Below, piece after piece: positions 59,742-64,000 of a stretch of DNA of 64,000 nucleotides (positions within the stretch are counted from its first letter, which is position 1; the number at the start of each line of letters is the position of its first letter). Source of the stretch: Cardinalis cardinalis (taxonomy: Eukaryota; Chordata; Aves; Passeriformes; Cardinalidae); NCBI GenBank assembly GCA_014549065.1, contig JACDOX010000027.1, forward strand, positions 3,012,847-3,076,846. Reading direction: 5' to 3'. The translations under genes and the position numbers were made by a program. Under the pieces are notes generated by a model, which did not search any database, was not told the origin of the DNA, and saw only the letters and a list, made by a program, of their open reading frames with translations.

Positions 59742-62700
59742 GTGAGTCTGCTTTTCTTTGTCAACTGTGTTACTTTGCTAAAAGTGCTCTGGTGTCTTAA
59801 ATAAATTTTCTTCCATAAGCTTTGCTTTATAGCCCCAAACTTACATGGAAAAGGTGTAAATTTGTTAAATACTAACTGTGGATTCTAATTTATTTTTCTC
59901 CTCCAATTTGTGAAGCTCAGTACAACAGAACAGTACTGCTTTACTCCAGTGTATCACTTGGAAATAATCCATATTCAGTTTCTGTACCTGTTATTACAGT
60001 GGAGCTCTCAGCTGTTCAAATGTTTAAAATCTCTGAATGGCAAAAGGGAGAGTTTTAGCATTTAGAAAGTGAGGTTGTTTATTTATCTCGTTTTCTGAAA
60101 ATTATTGCTTCCATGCTGTAAAGGGAGTTAATTTGGGGGTCAGCTTTTAGCTGTATTGGGTTAATGTCAGTATGGCTGGGAAGATCATGAGTATGAGAGC
60201 TCATCTAGTTTACTACTCTGCCTAATTAGAGCATTTGTTACAGACTCATCTTTCATAACTCTTCCAGCTCCTTTCTCAGCACGTCAAAGAGAAAGGGTAA
60301 ACTTTTATTTGCTTTGAGGTACCTTCAGTGTATTTGAGGACTTCATACTGGCCCCTTTACCTTTATCCTGTTGAGACAGCTTCAGTTCTTCACCCTCTTC
60401 TTGAACATTCTCTTTCCTAGATTTGACTTGTTGCTACTTCTTAGATCCAAATTGTCTGTATTTTTCTGGAAGTGTGGAAATCTAAAAGGATGCAGACTGC
60501 GGCTGAGTTTTAAATGGAATAGTGAAAACCAGTTCCTGATCCCGTATTCCTCTTTATACTAAGTGTGTTGTTGACAGGCACACAGTCTGTGGATGCTTTG
60601 TACACTTCTTAGAGTACCACAAAGCAAATGTAGTTATTTGTTTTGTTTGCGTAGTTGAATAAATGCAGATTTCTTTTTTACAATTGACTTCTGTCTCCTG
60701 AATTACATCTGCTTTTTCCAGACTTTACCATTCTGTTCCCCAGTGTGTTTCCAGGCTTCTCCAGCTTGGTATAACCTGTATTTTCTATTATTTTCATTAA
60801 TGACCTGATAAGTATTTGGTTTGAATATTCTCAGTATAGCCCAAGCTCCTTTTGGTCTCCCATTTGATGCTTATCTCCAGTTTGCCAGTTGAATCCTTAA
60901 CAGTTGGAGTAGTGCTTGCTTAGAAGTGCACACTCATCAAATTCTGCCTTCTTTTTTCATTATTTGCAAACCAAGAAGACAAAATCCTTGCTAAAATCAA
61001 AGTGAAGGGTTTGTAAATAGAAACTATGTTGATAGAAATTAGCTTGACTTGTTTTTGAGAAATTTTATCTGCACTTATCACCTGATTGTGTCGGAGCAAC
61101 CAAAAAATCTTGTACTAGTATTTTCCTAGGATCCTTCTGTTCCTCTTGGAAAAAGGGACTTTGTTTTTTCAGGTCTTCTTGAAAAACTTCTCTATCTCAT
61201 TACAATATAAACTATAAACATTTCTAAGATTCATCCTGAAACTATAATAATTAGTCAAAGAAATCTAAATTGAGCCAGGTGATTGGAAGATGATCAGCAG
61301 TGGAAGTTTATGGTGACATGTTGGAGGCCCTCTTTGTTCAGTAACAGTGTAAAACTTGCTGTGTGACTGTGAAATCTGTGCTGGGAAAAGTCATTCATAG
61401 CATTTGGGCAGCCTGTGCCTGCTAGCAAAGCAAACCTGTAAAAGATGGCTTAACTAATGCAGCATATCCTTATACATCTTATTAAATTGAGATGGAATGT
61501 GAGGATTCCTGTGCAATCTTTGGAGAGAGCTTTGCAGCGCAAAGTGAGAGTTTTAATTTTAAATTAATTCTTATAATTGGTTTTTGTAACAGGTCACAAT
61601 TTCAAGGCCAGTTTATTACAGCAGCGTGGTGGGGAGCAAGTCANACACTTAAGGCAAGATATTATCCTGTGTGGAAGGAATCCAGCATGTGCCAGTAATA
61701 TGTGAGTGAAAATGAGGAGGAAACCTATGAGCTGCCAGTGACTTCTCACTGAAAACTGCACATGCAAAGATCAGTTACACATTTAGAGGAGAAGCCTGAG
61801 CACTGGATGTAGGTCAGACTGTAAATCAAGAGTGAACAGCAGCTGCAGCACTCTTAAATGCAGGAATTGATGTTCTTGAGTGTTGGTTAAACATCTTCAC
61901 TGCAGAGACCAGAAAAAAACTGCTTTAATAATAAATTCAGTGTGTGTCAACTCAGCTGGTGCTGGTGGGCNACTGGTTTGCAGTGGGAGCTCTGTGGCAG
62001 ATGAGATTCTGTACCATTGCTTCTGGTACAGAATTGAGACTGAAATGTTAAGGGATATGTTTTATCAAGTTCCAGCTGTGGAAGGGGTAAGTTGTAATAT
62101 CATTGCTTCAGTCTTTACAGTTAACACTGCTGCTCTAGCGTAAGTATGCCAAAATCAAGAATTTTTTGGCATGACCTTAGTAATCCACTGATGCCTCTTC
62201 AAAGGAAAGGGATGTCTTCTCTTCATCCCAGCTACCCAGATGCTGTGTGTACACCTGACTTTGAAGAAAAGAGACAAATTGAGTGTATTCTTGATCTGTA
62301 CAGTTGAAGCACTACACAGTCATGGGTTTGTCTTTTGAATCAATGTGGATATAAATATTAAATTAATGGATCTGATGAAATTGCTTACGTCTCTGTTTAG
62401 TGAGATGGAATAAATAAAAAATCATGTCTTTGAACAGTAGTAAACAATTTCTGCATGCATCAGTGTGAGATGTTTATTCTCTTGAAATTACAGACATCAA
62501 GGTGCATTTGCAACACATTCGGTGTTTCAAGAATATATTATCTCTATTCACTGTCTTCACACCACAGCTCTTACTCAGGAAGAAACTATTTTTTCCCCTG
62601 CATTTTATTTCTCAGTCACTTATTATTTGTTTAGGAATTTAATTGACAAAGATTAGCAAAGCCATCTGACATGAAAAGGTAGTGGTAGTCTGGCAGATTC

Positions 62701-64000
62701 CAGGTTGAGGCATGGGTTGGCATCATGAGTCAGTCAGATGACACTCCTGAGGGTCAGGTGCCCTTTTACTGATTCCATATTGGCTTTGTGTTCTATGCAT
62801 TTTGAGAATGGATCTGCTGCATTTCTGGAAAGATAGTCTTGGTCTCTGATTATATTGTTTGTATAGCAACAGCTCTGAGNGCTTAAACAATACCCATCTC
62901 CCTTTCCTGACAGATAACAGTGTCAGTTTTGACACTGTACGAGTCAGGTGATAGAGACTGCATCAGGATGTAGAATATAAAGCTCTTTAGTGCAGTGTCT
63001 TGGTGAAGTCTGATTTAGAGTGTTTATCACTTGGTTTCAGCATCCAATTTTCCCAGAAACCTGAAGGCTGCTCTGTTAGTAACAGGGATCCTGGAGTTAA
63101 TTGGCTNAGTCTGTTAGTCTCAATCTAGAGGGGCATGGTGGATGAACAATGGTTAAGATTCAGTTTAAGGTTCTGTATCTAAATGAATCCTGTAACTCCA
63201 TTGCTCTGAGACATCCTTTGATTCTGGGTGCTTGGCTTTCTCTGAAGATGAAGTTTGTCTTGGGCCACTTGTGTGCCTAAAGAAATGTAGTCCTTAGCTG
63301 GGTCAATGATGTGGTCATTGAGTTAGAGGTCACCCTTCAAAGGAAGCCTTAGCACTCCTAACTTCAGCAGAAACACAGGATACTGTCCTGCTAACTGGAA
63401 TCCTAAGAACTTCCATGATCTCTCACAAGGTTTATTTTTGGCTTTCTTGGCAAACTCAGCTGCCTCTGAGAGCTCACAGACATGAGCACGNGAAAGCTTT
63501 AATTGCCAATTAAGTTTGGTGCAAGGCAAAGCAATTATTTGCTAAATAAGTGGTGGATTAAAGAATCATGGACATAGGTCTTTTTTTACCTCTTTCCCTG
63601 GCATACTGTCCTTGTTTCTACTCTAATCTTTCTTAGATAAGATTGCTTATGTCCATGATAGCTCCTAAATAGAGTAGGAGACGCTTTGAATAAAGGAATC
63701 TGTCTTTTATGTTGCTGGGAGTGCTAGGGTGGAAAAAATCTTTCTGATTCTCAGTAAGTCTGAAACTCCAAAAGAAAAAGAAAATACTTCGTTTCAGGAC
63801 AGTAAAGCTTGTATCAGTTAAGTGTCTTTTCCAGTTCAGTGTNTTTGTATTGCTTTTTGTTCGCTGTAAAGGACATATTTTAGTACATAATAAAAGTCTG
63901 CCAGTTTGAAGAAGGACTACAATGACAGGGACACTGAAGCACTATTAGTATGTTCTTCTGGAGGCTTCCCTATCAAGTGTTAGTAGACAAATTCTTGGAA
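59742..64000 (+). other. KPNA3: KPNA3 intron 2 (partial)
   Basis: AT-rich single-copy intronic sequence to the window end. No recognised transposon, RNA gene or exon. Short open frames (for example 61492-61698 and 61880-62143) lack domain features. Confidence 0.7.

Noticed and set aside
1..64000. CRISPR arrays, operons or other prokaryotic systems
   Set aside because: The sequence is clearly vertebrate nuclear DNA; no spaced direct-repeat array or bacterial-type gene cluster is present.

Overview
This window is nuclear genomic DNA from a bird, most likely a songbird (Passeriformes). The evidence is: exons of two vertebrate genes with canonical splice sites, many CR1 retroposon fragments ending in ATTCTATG-type tails, solo LTRs of avian ERVL type, and a tRNA-Ile-headed SINE with a CR1-like tail (TguSINE1 type, known from songbirds). 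It is draft sequence: there are many scattered single Ns and one 225-base gap inside a pentanucleotide repeat.

Layout. (1) 1-7089 holds the 3' half of SPRYD7 (C13orf1/CLLD6) on the + strand: three coding exons (2621-2787, 4399-4501, 6992-7089) that complete a SPRY-domain protein at its stop codon, then a 3' UTR with candidate poly(A) signals. A solo ERVL LTR lies in the first intron seen and a CR1 fragment in the next. (2) 7400-39260 is intergenic. It carries CR1 fragments, two ERVL-type LTRs, the SINE, microsatellites and AT-rich single-copy stretches, some of which resemble conserved non-coding elements. I find no convincing protein-coding gene there. (3) 39290-40300 is the CpG-island promoter and first coding exon (39701-39778) of KPNA3 (importin subunit alpha-4), with a ZNF143-type motif, GC boxes, an inverted CCAAT box and a CACGTG E-box. 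(4) 39779-59696 is the roughly 20 kb KPNA3 intron 1. Coding exon 2 is at 59697-59741, and 59742-64000 is the start of intron 2. The rest of KPNA3 lies beyond the window.

SPRYD7 and KPNA3 are neighbours in the same orientation on human 13q14, next to the DLEU2/TRIM13 interval, so the window preserves that synteny with a shorter spacer than I recall for human (about 32 kb here). The two genes do not form a functional pathway: SPRYD7 has no established molecular role, and KPNA3 is a nuclear import adaptor.

I did not find a previously undescribed system. The items most worth a second look are the ZNF143-type KPNA3 promoter with a CR1 ending just upstream, an alanine-rich insertion in the KPNA3 N-terminus, the songbird SINE, a GC-rich hairpin and antisense reading frame in a SPRYD7 intron, an inverted CR1 pair in KPNA3 intron 1, and an unclassified inverted repeat family in the intergenic region.
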